A stretch of DNA of 64,000 nucleotides. It comes from Acidobacteria bacterium RIFCSPLOWO2_12_FULL_66_21 (GTDB lineage: Bacteria; Acidobacteriota; Vicinamibacteria; Vicinamibacterales; 2-12-FULL-66-21). Below the pieces are notes generated by a model. It saw nothing but the letters and a program-made list of their open reading frames with translations. It was not told the origin of the DNA and searched no databases. The stretch lies in assembly GCA_001767455.1 (NCBI GenBank), contig MELC01000088.1:16891-80890 (forward strand), in the 5' to 3' direction. The position numbers and the translations under genes are program-made. The first letter of the stretch is position 1, and each line of letters starts with the position of its first letter. Shown one piece after another: positions 63,627 to 64,000 of the stretch.

Positions 63627-63743
63627 TCGTCAGGTGACTCCTCGAGGCAGGCACCCACGGGGTGGCACAGCCGTAGCGCGGCCGCGGCCCTGTTGAGAAT
63701 CGCGACGCCCGGCAGGGTCTGCTGGCACGTCTGCTGAAACGGC

Positions 63744-63772
63744 TTGACGGCCTCATTTTCCCCGCGTAGACT
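63744..63772 (+). promoter_or_regulatory. Promoter for the right-edge TonB-dependent receptor
   Basis: TTGACG (63744-63749), 17-base spacer, TAGACT (63767-63772), predicting a start near 63779 and a leader of about 95 bases before ATG 63874. The leader ends in a strong AAGGAGGG ribosome binding site. Confidence 0.6.
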
Positions 63773-63873
63773 CCGGCCAAACCGTCCAGTGCCTGCCTGC
63801 CCTCACGAGACCGTGAAGCCCTCATGGGGTCTGCTGCAGGACCGTCACGTCTACTGAAGGAGGGATGTGACTT

Positions 63874-64000
63874 ATGCCGCGATCCTTGTGGTGTGGATGT
63901 CTTGCCCTGGTTCTCGCCCTCTCGTGCCTTTCTGAGCACGCCTATGCACAAGCCACCGCGTCGATTTCCGGCGTGGTGCGAGATTCCGGCGGTGGCCTGG
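63874..64000 (+). CDS. Start of a TonB-dependent receptor/carboxypeptidase-regulatory protein, 3'-truncated
   Basis: Only 42 codons are inside the window. They encode a signal peptide (LWCGCLALVLALSCL, ending AYA before QATASI) and the opening strand of a carboxypeptidase regulatory-like domain (ASISGVVRDSGGGL), the same beginning as the receptor at 31166. AAGGAGGG (63857-63864) nine bases before ATG 63874 fixes the start. The rest of the protein, and so the receptor assignment, lies outside. Confidence 0.75.
   Translation, partial: MPRSLWCGCLALVLALSCLSEHAYAQATASISGVVRDSGGGL

Overview
The window looks like a chromosomal segment of a Gram-negative, high-G+C bacterium, most likely an Acidobacteriota and perhaps a Vicinamibacteria-type lineage. 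The reasons are a long Oar-like TonB-dependent receptor with an N-terminal carboxypeptidase-regulatory domain plus the start of a second one, an LPS-export (Lpt) gene set, a Tol-Pal operon, a hybrid type II secretion/type IV pilus cluster whose secretin carries a cohesin-like domain, and an rpoN-hpf-hprK-rapZ-PTS string. The taxonomic call is inference from gene content; no rRNA gene is present. I see no convincing tRNA, CRISPR array, phage or insertion sequence.

Layout. 1-8.6 kb (+): lptC/lptA (cut by the window edge), lptB, rpoN, hpf, hprK, rapZ, a mannose-type EIIA, HPr and Enzyme I. This is a regulatory phosphorelay without a sugar permease. 8.6-9.6 kb: cupin and ssb. 9.85-14.9 kb (-): the Tol-Pal operon tolQ-tolR-tonB/tolA-tolB-pal-cpoB, divergent from recN-miaB (+). 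18.2-20.7 kb (+): a bifunctional-nuclease-family gene, then parA and parB separated by a 101-bp tandem duplication. 21.0-23.4 kb: a single-chain LptF-LptG fusion. 23.6-28.1 kb (-): PHP metallohydrolase, metK, two small genes, xerC/D recombinase. 28.3-41.3 kb: an amino-sugar/peptidoglycan-recycling island (murQ, nagB, BadF-type kinase, TonB-dependent receptor, GntR regulator, GHL10 glycoside hydrolase, serine hydrolase and two sodium/solute symporters). 41.4-52.7 kb (mainly -): the T2SS/T4P-like machine gspF-gspE-pilMNOP-gspD-gspG-gspG plus another pseudopilin, with one Ig/PKD lipoprotein on the other strand. 52.9-54.6 kb: lytic transglycosylase and an unknown lipoprotein. 54.7-56.8 kb (+): a two-gene bacterial-microcompartment locus (hexameric shell protein and acylating aldehyde dehydrogenase with an unusual tail). 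57.1-64 kb: MltD-like transglycosylase, ComM-family ATPase, GH36-like glycosidase, MBL-fold hydrolase and the start of another TonB-dependent receptor.

The most striking non-coding property is that many gene borders carry arrays of 7-8-bp units, often as two inverted arms around a 25-90-bp centre, beginning at or supplying the stop codons of neighbouring genes. At least four unit types occur (TGAATTGG, CTGGAAG, GCAGGCA, CACGGAGG), along with short GTAG-headed REP-like palindromes whose TAG is the stop codon of the preceding gene. Related palindromes are inserted in frame inside two genes. Several promoters place the -10 box 6-14 bases before the start codon, suggesting leaderless or near-leaderless mRNAs.
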